The notes beneath the pieces are model-generated. The model ran no database searches. It saw only the letters and a list, made by a program, of their open reading frames with translations, and was not told where the DNA came from. A program made the position numbers and the translations under genes. From NCBI GenBank assembly GCA_025094145.1, contig JALLLS010000045.1, positions 62,001 through 126,000 on the forward strand: DNA of 64,000 nt, in the 5' to 3' direction. This document shows positions 47,450 to 59,752 of the stretch, one piece after another. This DNA is from Spinellus fusiger. Lineage: Eukaryota > Mucoromycota > Mucoromycetes > Mucorales > Phycomycetaceae. Each line of letters begins with the position of its first letter. Within the stretch, counting starts at the first letter, position 1.

Positions 47450-48500
47450 ATGGATGCCATGGACATTGGTATTGCCACCAGAACCTACCTCAGCCGACTC
47501 ATAAACACTGTTTAGATACTATGCTCGAGGAGGACTTCCTGGACACTGAACCCATCCACAGTCCTGTTCACAGTCCTGGGGCGACACCCACCCCACTCCA
47601 CCCTACTGTTCTTAGTAAAGAGGAGACTGCCAAAGACATTCCTCATGAAGACATGTTGGACACAGTACGACCAGAAGCACTCTTTCTCAAGGGAGTGGAT
47701 ACAATGAGCACAGATGATATTTGGGAATACTGTGCAGGTCTTTCCCTTGTTAAAGTAGAGTGGGTGAATGACACTTGCTGTAAGTTTGTCCTTGTTTGTT
47801 TGTTTGTTTGTTTGTTTGTTTGTTTGTTTGTTTGTTTGTTTGTTTGTTTGTTTGTTTGTTTAGTAACATGAAGGGTGTCTTAGGCAATCTCGTCTTTTCT
47901 ACTTCAGAAGAATGTACAGATGCCGCTGCTGCTCTCCTCGTTGATTCTCTAGGCAAAGGCAGTCTGACCTGTAAGCATAGTCTTCCGGCCAAGGTGTACA
48001 TTTCCAGTAAAACAGGAGCAAAGGCAGACACTCTTTCTCTACGCTATGCCACCTCTATGGACACCAAAGTCAAAGGATCCCATCGCTACAGCCGATACTA
48101 TCTCCTCCATGGCCATCCTGCGCCCCAGCCATCCTCCCCAGACACCTTGAGTGAGAAGCCATCAGGGCCTATTGCACTTCGACTGGGGAAACGCACAGAG
48201 GCATCGCATCAGAAACACCGATCCAGTCGGTCTCGTTCTGCCTACGATGATGGGGAGAAGAGCAGTGGTTCTGACATTCTCCAACGCCTAGGGAGTCGTG
48301 TCCAGCCCAATGTACATAAAAGATCAAGCGGACATCAGCGCTATGCACAAAAGGCATTCACAAAGGCCTTTCTTTCTTCTCGGCGGAGGTCTCCTTCTCC
48401 CTCCCATGGGTCCATCAAAGAAGACACTAACACTAGTGAAGAAGACACGGGATTCACTCGCCTGCCTCGGAGTCTCCAAGACAGACTAGGCATGAAATAA
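47450..48500 (+). CDS. NCBP3-like nuclear cap-binding protein
   Basis: Likely orthologue of nuclear cap-binding subunit 3, an mRNA export/processing partner of the cap-binding complex. Exons 47450-47468, 47516-47779 and 47884-48500 join in phase to 299 aa. Acidic N-terminus (MLEEDFLDTEPIHSPVHSPG), then the diagnostic RNA-recognition-like segment RPEALFLKGVDTMSTDDIWE and VKVEWVNDTCC-NLVFST, followed by SLRYATSMDTKVKGSHRYSR and a Ser/Arg/Lys-rich tail ending RLPRSLQDRLGMK. The acceptor TTAG at 47883 was chosen over the earlier TTAG because only it keeps the frame and gives the expected DTxCN. The start at 47450 needs a 47-nt intron; ATG 47521 is the alternative. The second intron is mostly TTTG repeats. 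Confidence 0.75.
47789..47862 (+). repeat. TTTG tetranucleotide microsatellite in NCBP3-like intron
   Basis: About eighteen TTTG copies between the donor at 47780 and the acceptor at 47883. Confidence 0.95.
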
Positions 48501-48706
48501 CATAAAGAGAGAGAAAGAGAAAGAGAGAAAGAGAAAGAGGGAGCCTTAGGAATCACCTCTTCATTGTTGGAGACTAGAAATAGGAGACTTATCAACACGT
48601 CCAGTGATTAAAAATGCTCAAGTGTTTATGTCATGTCCCAAAAGCACTGTTTATGATTGTATATAAAAGTAGACCGCTGGAAGAAGCAAATGCTTGCCCA
48701 CTGCTT

Positions 48707-50233
48707 TTAATCGCGGTCATGCACTTCTCTCTCGGACACACGCTCCACATCTTCTCTGTCTCTGCGTTCACGGTCTTCTCTGGGTGCATACTCACGTTCA
48801 CGTCTGTCGCGTCTGTCGTCCGATCGGTAGTCATCGCGGCGAGGGGATCGATCACGACCACGGTCATCGCGGCGACGGTCATAGTCTCTTCCACTGCTTC
48901 TGTAGTCACTTTGTCGCCTGTTAGTCATGTTCATCAGTGTGTCATGAGTACCAACCTACCAAAGCCACGCAGGAGGACAAGAGACAAGAGGGACAAGAAG
49001 GAAGGGACAAGGCATACAAAAAAAAGAAAAAAAAAGGCAATGCTTTGTGTCAGAGGAGAGGTCTGGCGGAACAAGAAGGAACAAGAAAGAAACATTGGGA
49101 ACGACGTGGTGGATCAAGAAAAGAGAGCCGAACACACACAGAATGCAGATCAAAGCGGACATGAACAAAAGCAAAAAGAAAGAAAGAAGGGGGAGAGCCA
49201 ATGCATACTACACTCCCAATAAACGTGGTTGTTTCTCCAGGGATGGAGGGAAAGAACAGATGCATGGTCCATGTCCTTTCCACCTCCACTCCTAGACTGC
49301 TTAAGAACACAGTCTGGAAGTCACCGTCTGGAGTCACAGCACCCGCCCGCCCGCCCACACACACACACACACCCCTCTCTCTTTTCTCTCACACACACAA
49401 AAGAAAACATGGCGTGTGCTTTCTATACACGCCGTCATTTGGCACTGACTAGGCACGGAACACTGATATACTCTGAAGACGGGCTGTACCTTCTGTCACG
49501 ATCACCTCTGCCTTGGTCACGTCGGGGCGAACGGTCACGTCCACCACGACCGCCATAGCCTCTGTCACCACGATCACGGCCTCTTTCACGGCAATCTCTG
49601 GCCCAGTGACCTAACAAAGGAGTGAGTTCTACGGGGCTCATTGTTCTGCAGTAGAAAGAACCCACCTTCTTTGCCACAATGGAAGCATTCATTCTCTCCG
49701 GCTCTCTTTCCACCATTCTTAGCCCATTCAACAACAAGCTCCTGCTGTAGAGAAAGGAAGAGTGTGAGTGTGTTGTATGGGTTAGAAGACAAAAGTAACT
49801 TACAGATTCATTGACACCGTTCATAGCATCTTCAGCATCACGCTTGTCTTCGAATTCAACAAAGCCAAAGCCTAGTGTAGAGCATGAGTACCAGGGTTAT
49901 AATATAGGAGAGTAGTAAAGAATAACAACAACAAGAAGAAAACACCTCAAGGGTGGTGGTGGTGGTGGCTGTAGCTTATAGCTTATAGCCCACCCACCCA
50001 TCTACACACAAGGTAGACAGAATAGACAGACAGATAGAATAGACCCCTTCAACAGATGGAAATAAAGACATCTCAAGCTTACCTTGTTTGACATCAAGAC
50101 GGGTAATCTTGCCAAACTTGGAGAATCTATCTTCCAAATCACGCTAGAGAGACCATGAGATGAGAATGATCCATGAACCCAATTGACTTACAGTGCCCAT
50201 GTCTCTAGGAATTCTACCAATGAAAAGTGCCAT
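48707..50233 (-). CDS. SR-type splicing factor with RRM and CCHC zinc knuckle
   Basis: RNA-binding splicing regulator resembling SRSF7/RSZ proteins. Minus-strand exons 50233-50192, 50143-50083, 49871-49804, 49744-49666, 49610-49490 and 48917-48707 join in phase to 193 aa. RRM: ALFIGRIPRDMG (RNP2), FSKFGKITRLDVKQGFGFVE (RNP1), then DKRDAEDAMNGVNE. Zinc knuckle: CFHCGKEGHWARDC, split by an intron inside the motif. The C-terminus is Arg/Asp/Gly-rich (GRDRGDRGYGGRGGRDRSPR and DRRRDDRGRDRSPRRDDYRS): an RD/RS tail in which Asp largely replaces Ser. The last intron (49489-48918) is 572 nt, far longer than the others. Reading through its donor would end the protein about 16 codons later at 49435. Identification firm; the exact orthologue is not. 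Confidence 0.9.
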
Positions 50234-51091
50234 TTTTTTTTATAAAATATGCTTTGTTGTTAGTAACAAGATGGGATGAGAGAAAGGGAAAAAAAAAAGG
50301 TAAGAAAGAAAAGGAAAATAAACAAGGCGATAAATAAACCGTCGAACTTGAGGGGAAAAAATTGCAGCCAACACGTGTATCACTCTCCGCAGCCAATCAG
50401 CAATAGGTTATAGTTCGGAGATGAAAGAGTGAGGAGTCAGTGGTTCATGCTGGCTGCACCCCAAACAAGTCTGGGCCCTACACTGGTCAAGGGAAGCAAG
50501 TGTTCCGTTGTTTATTTACAAGTCGAAATCCTCCACAGTGAGTGATGGTGTTGATGTAGGATGGCAAAGAATGACGTGGGACGACGAAGGAGGAGACTTC
50601 TGTTTGTCAAATGATGAGGGTTGGCGTTATTCTTTGTGTTGTTGATTTTTATTATTAGTGCAGGTAGTTAATAATTATTGTGATAACTATTATTAGTGGT
50701 GATAATAATAATAATACTGCTTATGCTCATGCTCATGCTCATGCTCATGTTACTACTAATAACAACTCTAATAACAACTCTAATAACTCTAATAACAACT
50801 CTAATAACTCTAATAACTCTAATAACAACTCTAATAACTCTAATAACTCTAATAACAACTCTAATAACTCTAATAACTCTAATAACAATCTAATAACCTA
50901 AAACTCTAATAAAACTCTAATAACTCTAATAACTCTAATAACAACTCTAATAACTCTAATAACTCTAATAACAACTCTAATAACTCTAATAACTCTAATA
51001 ACAATAATTACCACCACCACTGCCCCTCCATCCCCTTGCAATAAACACACTCTTATCTGCACCGATCATTGTCTATGATAATATATTCTAT
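50234..51091. other. Intergenic region with CTAATAACT minisatellite
   Basis: 5' flank of the SR gene and 3' flank of KRI1. From 50752 to about 51003, units of CTAATAACT and CTAATAACAA repeat, preceded by CTCATG repeats at 50723-50748. No gene; the Asn/Ser and Leu/Ile/Thr frames are artefacts. Confidence 0.75.
50752..51003 (+). repeat. CTAATAACT/CTAATAACAA minisatellite
   Basis: About 250 bp of 9- and 12-bp units arranged in a higher-order pattern (CTAATAACTCTAATAACAA repeated), broken once near 50888-50910. Confidence 0.9.
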
Positions 51092-53278
51092 TTATTCGGT
51101 AATGTTGGTCTTGGTCTTGGTCTTGTGTTTGCTGTGAGGTTTTGAGATGCTTTTCTCCAAATGCTTTTCTAAATCTCGCATCTTTGCCTTTTGGTAACGC
51201 TTGAATCGTCTTGCGTCCTTTGTACGGGCTTCTTCCGTACGGTACCTAAAATCATCCTACATTAACACAGGCAGACACACAGTCCACTTACGGTGCGAGT
51301 GTCTTGAGACCCATGTATCGGTTGAGCTCAGTATCATCCGCCAAAAGAATCTCCTCTGCTGTAAGACCGAAATCTTCTGCTTCTGTCTGTACGTATTTGA
51401 AGCGTGTTGGCAGATCACCCACCATATCCTCAAACCCAAGAGATTCATACTCTGCCATAAGCTTCTTGTATTCTTCCTGAGCTGCCTTTTGCTTGCTGGA
51501 CACATGCTGTTCTTCTGTCTTGTGCTTCTTCGACTGTCTTCCATAAGACTCTCCACCAGGCAGGAAGTCTGCATCCATCATCAGATCCACGTCGTCCTCT
51601 TGTACCTCTTTCTTGCGCTTCTTGGAGTTTTCTGTGAAAGAAGAGCCGCCTGGCAAGAAGTCTGCGTCCATCATCAAGTCTGTGTCTTCTTGCTGCTCAT
51701 AGCCTTCGATATCATCATCCCACACAGGCTTCTCATTGTCCTCGCCATTGTAATACTCGTCATTAAAGACCTTGTCCATTTGTGCATCCCAAGTGTCCGG
51801 ATCAAAGTCAGCTTCCATATCAATAGCCTTCAAGTCAAGATCTATAGAAGAAGCAAAAGAGAGGGATAAGTCTGGAATGCAGTACAAACAAAAAGGACAT
51901 TACCATCATTGCCAGTAATCTTTCTAATCTCTGAAAGACGCTCTTGAATTTCCTTCATCTTCTTGTGCTTCACTTGCTTCAGTTCATTCACCTTGGCCAG
52001 TTTATCGGCTGCCTTTTTAGCCTTTCTTCTCTCTCTCTCCTTCTGACGTTTTGTCTCTTTTCGACGCACAGAGTTCTCTACATTACGTGAATGTCCAATA
52101 ATAGAGAGTCCTCCTCTATAGCAGTCTGCTTAATAAAGGTGTCTCCCAGAATACTTACTCTTCCTCAAAGCGAAAGTTGAATTTGCTCTCAAATCTATCC
52201 ACTTGATCCAAGTACTCCTCATCAATGTCCTTGTCAATCTCAGTAAGATGTTCATAATAGGGCTTGTTCTCTTTCTTCTTGTCCACCCAGCCACGGTTGA
52301 GAACATAGCTAAACCATCAATATCTATGGGGTCCTACAGATAGCCACTTACTCGATCAGAAATGCATCGTCCTTGTTCATTGTGGGGTTGTTCTTGTACG
52401 TGTGCCATTCCTTGAACACCTCAGAAGAAGCCTCGTCTTTCTATTAAAGAATAAGTACAAAACAGAACAGAACAGTGAGATCACTTACAGCAATGTTCTT
52501 TAACAAAAAGTTCTTGTATTCTGCTTCTTCTGCCTCCCTTTCTTCTTCTGTCTTTTCCTTCTTTAACAGAAATCCACCCTTGTCTTCTCTTTCTTCTTCA
52601 TCCTCAGAATCATCCAAGGCTGCCAATTTGAAATCTTGCTTGATTTTATTTTGCTCTTCATTATGAGTCAAGTACTTTGGTGCATCTTCATCATCAATTC
52701 TCTCGTCTTCCTCATAATAACCTCCAGCTGTCAACAGAGTCTCACGCTCATAATCCTTGAGAGTGACTTTCTTGGTGGCTGTCTTTAATTTCTTTTGTTG
52801 TATTTCCCAATCCTCGTTTGCCTTGTTTATGTGTTCCTCTTCGAAGAACTTGGAGGCAGGGTCATAGACACGGGGGTCCTTGTTTTGGATGGCAGCAATG
52901 GTACGCAGGATTTGTGTATCGAGGGCTGGTGTTAAAAGTGCAGCTTCCTCATCTTCTTCTTCATCCTCAGAGGCCTCTGATGCCTCGGATTCAGATTCAT
53001 TTTCTTGGTCTAATGTTATATATAACACACACACACACACCAAAATAACAAGAAAATAGTGAGTATAAGTTTGGTTTTTTCATGTTCTTCTTCCATGTTG
53101 GAGGGATGGTGGTGAAGAGTTTACCTTGTTCTTCTTCTTCCTTGTCTGATTCGCACACTGGATATCCAAATGAGAACAACCTCTCATGACCTTCTCACTT
53201 ACGAATCTGGGGGAGTTTATAATCTTCCTGATCATCTTCTCTCTCGAGAATCTGTACGGGAAAAGAACTCTTGCTCAT
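51092..53278 (-). CDS. KRI1: KRI1, ribosome biogenesis factor
   Basis: Nucleolar protein needed for 40S/90S pre-ribosome assembly. Minus-strand exons 53278-53203, 53157-53125, 53009-52489, 52440-52352, 52308-52159, 52115-51904, 51841-51292 and 51245-51092 join in phase to 594 aa. Family marks: acidic SESEASEASEDEEEDEEAA, ILRTIAAIQNKDPRVYDPAS, VTLKDYERETLLTAGGYYEE, PTMNKDDAFLIEYVLNRGW, FESKFNFRFEEEGG through NVENSVRRKETKRQKERERR, and the C-terminal Kri1 domain with DLPTRFKYVQTEAEDFGLTA and EEILLADDTELNRYMGLKTL, then a basic tail. An internal duplication DTDLMMDADFLPGG / DVDLMMDADFLPGG occurs about 30 residues apart. The boundary at 53157 has an alternative 12 nt downstream, also in phase. The N-terminal exon is less certain than the rest. 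Confidence 0.92.
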
Positions 53279-56200
53279 GGTGTCTTTGTTAGAAGAGTTG
53301 AATCAGTCTTTATTATCCACCAATCCATCTCTCTTTCTATGTAGCCTACAAAAAAAAAGTCATGCAACAAGAATGGTCACAAAATATGTGACTAGCATCA
53401 CAGACCATGAGTGGGGTTTTTTTTTCTGCTGATGGAAAAGAAAAAAAGTCAGGGTCATGTCACAGGGGTTTTTACTTCTTTATACTGTAGATAAGCCTAA
53501 GAATATAAATAAATAAATAAATAGAAAATAGAGATAAATAGAGTAATGTTTGAAAACACTTCTTCTTCAGATAGGTGTGTCTTAATGAATCAAGTTGTAT
53601 ATATTTATATTGAAAAGACTTCATACTGTTACAAATAAGAAAAGATTCTGTCCCTGAAAGTCTGTTAAGGGAAGATTATTGTCCATGCATATTTTTTTTT
53701 GAAGAGAATGCTGTTGAATAATGAGTCCTGTATCAGTTATGCCTTGGAAGAAGATGTATACAAGTAGTCTTGAGATTCACAGAATGAAGTCTTTGAGAAA
53801 TATGACTTGACTACTTAACACACCTCTTGTTTATTGGGTTTTTGAACAATACTATGCATTTAGAGACTGTCTCTATACCTCCTCTTCCCCAATAAAAGAT
53901 GAAATGATTCAATGGGTGTGTTATTTCAATAGACACAAACAAGGCTCTTCCCTTGATACACCTCTAGGGACATGACCTTGTCTTAATCAATAGACACGCA
54001 TCCTTGTTGCTGTTTGTTAGTAACCTACATTACTATTGATTCTCACTATTTTTTTGTCAAGATATTTAACACTTGTAATAGAAGAAGAAAAGTTAAAAAA
54101 AAAAGTAAACCCCCTTCTTATTGTTTGGAATAACTTATTTATATAACCCTATATCTTGGAGGCTATGATACGAGACACATCTAGGCGAATGTTGATGGGC
54201 ACTGGGACGAATAAATAATACCATGTCGTTACCAAGTCATATAACTTAAGTGTATGATATAGATTGATATTAAAAAGGTGGGTGAGTAAATAAAATACTG
54301 GCTAAGAATTGGTTTATTCACTATAGATTCTTTCTCTCTGCAGTTAACCTTGTATTTTTCTTTCTTTCTTTCTTTCTTTCTTTCTATTTTAAGCTGAACA
54401 TTTGTCTTTTGGTCTATTTTGAATTAGATAATTTGTTTTTCAAGATAATTATTTGCTACAGCAAAACTAACATCAGATAGATACATTTGTTTGGTATGTG
54501 TATTTTCAAAAGCATTCTTGGTCTATTTCTTTTATTAGATAATGTAGTGTTTGAGTGTTTGAAAAAGAAAGAGTAAGATTGCACTTGTACTAGAATGTCT
54601 CTCTTGGAAGTAACTTGGTAGTAGAAAGACGCCTGTTGGCTCATTTCTTCCAACTTTAAGAAGAGGTATTTTTTTTTCTCTTTCAGCTGCTGCCACTATG
54701 ACCTGTTCTTGATACTAAAGCTATGACATGATAATCAGATAGACATCTTATAGCATAGCCCCATGGAGAATTGTCGCTTACTTGTTCCTTGAGATATAGA
54801 ATTGTGTTTTCAAGAAGAATACTATTTATTATAACGCTATCCATTTATAAAAAGAAAAAGAAAAACTATGTATAAATAATCTGGTTTTATTCCGTCTATC
54901 CCTTTTTACATATAATTTACTAAATATATAAAGTTGAAGCGTATCAATTCTTATTTTACATCTTAGACTTGTAAGACTTATACCATAGCACAGCATCTTA
55001 TCGTTTATATTGAATACATTTAAATAAGACGTATTTGGAATAATAAGTTATACTGTACCTTGACAAACTTCCATGACTTACTTGTTTCTGTTTCTTATTA
55101 TACTAATACACCCATAGACATCAAAGTAATCAAGCTTCATTAATAAATTCAAGTTTATCATGGGTGATCTCATGTGTACCATTTCTGGACAGTAGAGTAT
55201 ATAGTATACGCTTATTAATAAAAATAGTAAAAATAAAAGGCTATACTGCATTAACTCATAGACATTAGTCATTGTATTTTCAACAGTTCCTAATGAGCCA
55301 TAGTTGTAACGTTATTATGTCTTAATAACATGTATACTATTATTCTCTACAACTTGGCCCATTAACAAATATAAATTGAGACCATAATACCAATAAGGTG
55401 TCTTGATAATATAGGCACTTGATGAACTACGCAATATAAATAAATAGGATGGCCATGTCTCCTCAAATACATACTCAAATTACAGATTCTCTATAAAAGG
55501 CATAGATAATCAATAACACATCAAGGCAAGGAAGTCTCAAAAATGTTGAAACGCCGAGGTGTGTGTTTTATTTTCATCTTTAGACTTTGATATTGCTATA
55601 AATTCACAAACTCAGGAGATAAAGACATTAAGCTTGAGGTAGGTAGATTAGCGTACAATAGTCAACGAATAGTTTTTATTATTATTATTATTTAGAAATT
55701 AAACATTGTTTTTGAATGTCTATATTTGAAAACTACAACAGCTCCACCCTTTTGTTAATGCCGATGATGAGATTGCTCGTCAGTCTGAAGTATTACTTTT
55801 CCGGAAATCAGTAGGAATCGTTTCATTGTTTTTCAACTGTAATCAAATGCTTTTATTTATTCAATTTACTAAGTGAACCTAAAAGTACTTGATATGGTTG
55901 AGATTCCGCTTTTTATAGGTTGGTGGTGCATTGTCTCAATATCCTTTACTTTCTTACACCCTTTTGATCATCTGCTTTAATGATAGCCTTTATTGACTTA
56001 CTTTTGGTGACACTTGGTTACGAGATTCAAGGGTACCCTTTTTCTTATCTACAGAACTCAAGGCAGTATGCCTTAAGAAAGGCATCAATGAGGTATCCAG
56101 GGCTTGAATTGCTCATTACAATGCATGGATTTCCACAACATCATTACAGTAGCCCATGCTATGCCATCAATGCTAAATCTCTCTTTAAGTGTAGAGTGTC

Positions 56201-59200
56201 CTTTAAGTAGATAGGATAGCCTAAAGCCGCATCGAACAGAAAAAAACAACACTGTCAAAGGTCGAGAAGTTTATATCAAGACTCATTGAGCTATACAATG
56301 AAACACCACTATTCACATGTTCAATCCAAGTGTTTATACGCCCACATGAGTTTTGATTTTATATACTCTATAGCCATAGCCTAGGCCTTCACCTGGATCT
56401 GCATGAGTGAAATGAGTACTCCTTGAAAATATGGGTTCATTATATATGTATTTGTATATATGTAAGAATACCCCCTTCATCGTCATATTCTTACAGAAGA
56501 CAGTTATTTCATATGAAAGGGACCCTCCTGTGAACCTCCTTTGAACCACCCTTACATTTTCTCTGGTAATTTTCTCTCGATCTTATGGAATTAAAGCAAT
56601 ATTATCATAAGAATACATCAAAAAACAATCGACAATAAAAGGATTCATGTTAAGTATGTCTTTCATTCTGGTCATTCACTTGTCATGTACAATAAATTCC
56701 GTGTAAAATAGCCGAGTAAAGTTAAATAATAGTATCTCTATAGTTTACAAAAAAAAAACACACACACATACATCTGGAAAACATAGGGGATAGACATTAA
56801 GAATAATTCAATAATATAAGACAATGATAATTGTGAATATCTATTCATTCATTCATTCAAATTCTGCTTAGGTTTTAAGTTTTTTTTAGTGATTTTCATT
56901 GTCCCAGTGTAACAAGCCCCCCCCCCATTTTTTTTAATAAAAAAAAAGATCTATCAAATCCAACAGAGTCTATAAAGTCACTTTACATATGAGGAAGCCA
57001 AACTAAGTTAAACCTTCCACTGTTCTCCTAAAGTTTCAACATTCTCTTCAAGTAGAACAGAAATACCTTGGAGTAAGATCCTTTTTCTCCATCTTTTATG
57101 TATATATCAACTTTTGTCTATTCTTATTCTGGCAAGAAGAAATCTCGATAGAGTTGTTAGATATTGGTAAATTTTAGGTGTAACAGTACATAGTTTATTT
57201 TACAAAAAGGCTGCAACAGTTGGGACTGAAATAATTTTCTAGATATTTCTGGATTTCATTTAATTAAATGTGTACTACAAAATTTATCATGAATAAGAAA
57301 AATGATAGAAACAGTATGTGAAATAATAAGCAAAAATACATGGGTGACTTGCTATATCCACAGTTCTTTTTATTTGCTACTCTCATCTAATAAGACGTTT
57401 AAATATTCATATCGCTAAAGTGAATGGGCATCGAATATGACTGAGGTTGTTATTTATGCCGATTTTGTTCTATTAACTTTAAACTTTGCTATAGTGCCAA
57501 ATATAATATATACTCATGGTAAAGAGTAATAGTAAATAAAAGAGACTTCAAATAAGATTTATATCTAAATTATAGGTTTTTATTATAATTATAATTGTAA
57601 AATAAGAGTGGGGCGTGTTTTTTTATAGAGATATAGATATATAAAGAGCTTATAAGGTATATTCTTACTAGTGTAAACATTTATAGCCCCTTGAAACGAC
57701 CCTAGCATGTTTTATATCGTACCTTCAAATACCTCTTAATTTTTTTATTTTTTTTTTGCTTTATCGATGTCTCTTTTTTTTTATTATTTTTTATTTTCTG
57801 GAATCAGTTTAGTGTTATAACTATTATAACTATTTCTCCGTGTGGTGCAGGCAACGTGCTCTTATCAGTGTAATGATTTATGCAAATAGTTATTTTCCCA
57901 CGTGAATCTACAATACTTTGGGCTAGATGCATACTGGATAAAAGGAATGCAGATATATCTTATTGATTCCAAAATAAATAAATAAAAAGAGTGTGAGAAG
58001 AAGAACCATTAAATACTCCAAAAACTAGTCAAGAGATTTATCTCTGATATTATATAACATACATTTTCAGAAAAAGAAAGAGTACACTTAATTATTACTA
58101 CACTATAAACAGAAGAAGAAGTGTATTTTTAAACAAGAATGTAGCTCTGCAGGATGAATGTGTACAAGCGTAGTTATAAATCCAGAAGAAAAATTGTCTT
58201 ATTTTCCTTCGTGATTTAACATAATCCATATCAGCACATCAGGTGTCACAATCAGAAAGGCAATAAAGAGGCTCAATCAATGCCACATCTCAAGAATATT
58301 ATAGCCAACAGAGTGATGATATCTATAATAAAGAGTGGTGGATTCTAATTAAAATCACTATTAGACATTGTAATGATGAATATTCCTATCGAACTTGTGT
58401 TGTAATATGTATTCCATGTACATTGACAGGAATATTCTTTTTTTCTATCGAGTCTGTGCTTGGACTAGAGCCTTTACACATAGCTTTGTGCCACTTGTTT
58501 GAGTTTCAACTATACTATATATTTGACTTTTTCAGTATTATCCAAGGTCATTACAGGATTATAATTTCTATGGTTTTAGTCATAATTACTTTGTAGATAT
58601 ATATCAAGGTGTTATTGATTGATTGATTGATCCAACATACACTCCCAATAGGTTGTAGATGTAATGCTATACGGCAGCTTATTCAAAAATAGATAGCTTT
58701 ATTAAAAGGATCACACGTGTCTACAAATAAGGACAATCGTACAACAGAAAAGACACAAATCTATCACACAATCAATGATGGTTATATTGAGATCAATAGA
58801 GTAATAGAATGAGAATGTTTATTTAGATGAAGAGACCTAGAAGAGCTACTTATTATTTAATAGATTTATTCAATTTTTTGTATGTAGAGACAATAAATGA
58901 ATGTATATCTCATAAGAGACTATAACAGTAAAGTATTAGTTGGCTGTTTATGAAATGTACAATGGTTTAGACAGGTGTTGACAAGCAACTGTCATCTAGT
59001 AACAAGATCAAATACTATTGTTTCAATGAAGAAATAGTTATAAAAGAAAGTATAATCGAATGAACTGATGTATACATGCATTCTGTCTGCTTTTAGACAA
59101 AAAGAAAAAGTACATTTTGTTAAGGCATTAGTTTTCATTTTTTATTTTTAGAGTTTTTGGAGGTTCTTGGTGTTTATTTTAGTGTATCCTGGCTTGATAG

Positions 59201-59752
59201 GAAGGCCCTACCAAATATTCGTATAATTTATTATCATAAATCAGTATAGCTCGTGAAAGCTCATTGACGAAATAGAGCTTATTAAACAAATTCCGTTAGA
59301 ATTATTTACATTCATACTCAATAGTTTAAGGTTAAAGTAGCTGTAAAATATCTGAAGATCAAGACTACCTATTGAGGCTGTCGTAATGTCATGTCTACTT
59401 ATGCACAGTGAATAAATGGATCATGCATTCATACTCTAATAAATAAACATCAAGTTGCAGCTACAGTTAAAGGATATCTCTTTTTATCTTTAAATTATAA
59501 ACTACTGTAATTGCACTGCAGATATCTCTATAAAGAAACGGGAAAGAAAAGAAATACAACTTGAACTTGCCAGATTTATAACGAGCAAATTCCGTCCTAG
59601 GAATATAAGTAACACTAAGGTTTACCATTGGATTTGTAAACCCATCTGTCGAGATTGTGACAGTTATTTATCGATAAACATCCGAAGAACCTCTCGGACT
59701 GTAATAGCTGTACATTTTCCCTCTTTTCAATATAATTTCACAAATACGCTGA
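53279..59752. other. 6.5-kb AT-rich stretch without recognisable genes
   Basis: I read both strands and found no protein with family-like motifs. Small frames (54456-54653, 55078-55272, 55980-56210, 56334-56549) have no supporting features. Simple repeats include (TTTC)n at 54358-54386, a C9 run at 56920-56929 and many A/T homopolymers. The last 100 bases should hold the ZIP gene promoter. Could be decayed mobile DNA or non-coding RNA territory. Confidence 0.5.

Noticed and set aside
48614..49558. Several frames across the SR gene's last intron and last exon
   Set aside because: No family motifs; the minus-strand spliced SR frame accounts for the exons, and the rest is intron.
50680..51005. 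Tandem CTAATAAC units as a CRISPR array or telomere-like repeat
   Set aside because: No unique spacers of constant length, and not a known telomere unit; a simple minisatellite in a eukaryote.
55980..56549. Small frames in the long gene-free block as genes
   Set aside because: No recognisable domain, codon pattern or splice context; length is within chance for AT-rich DNA.
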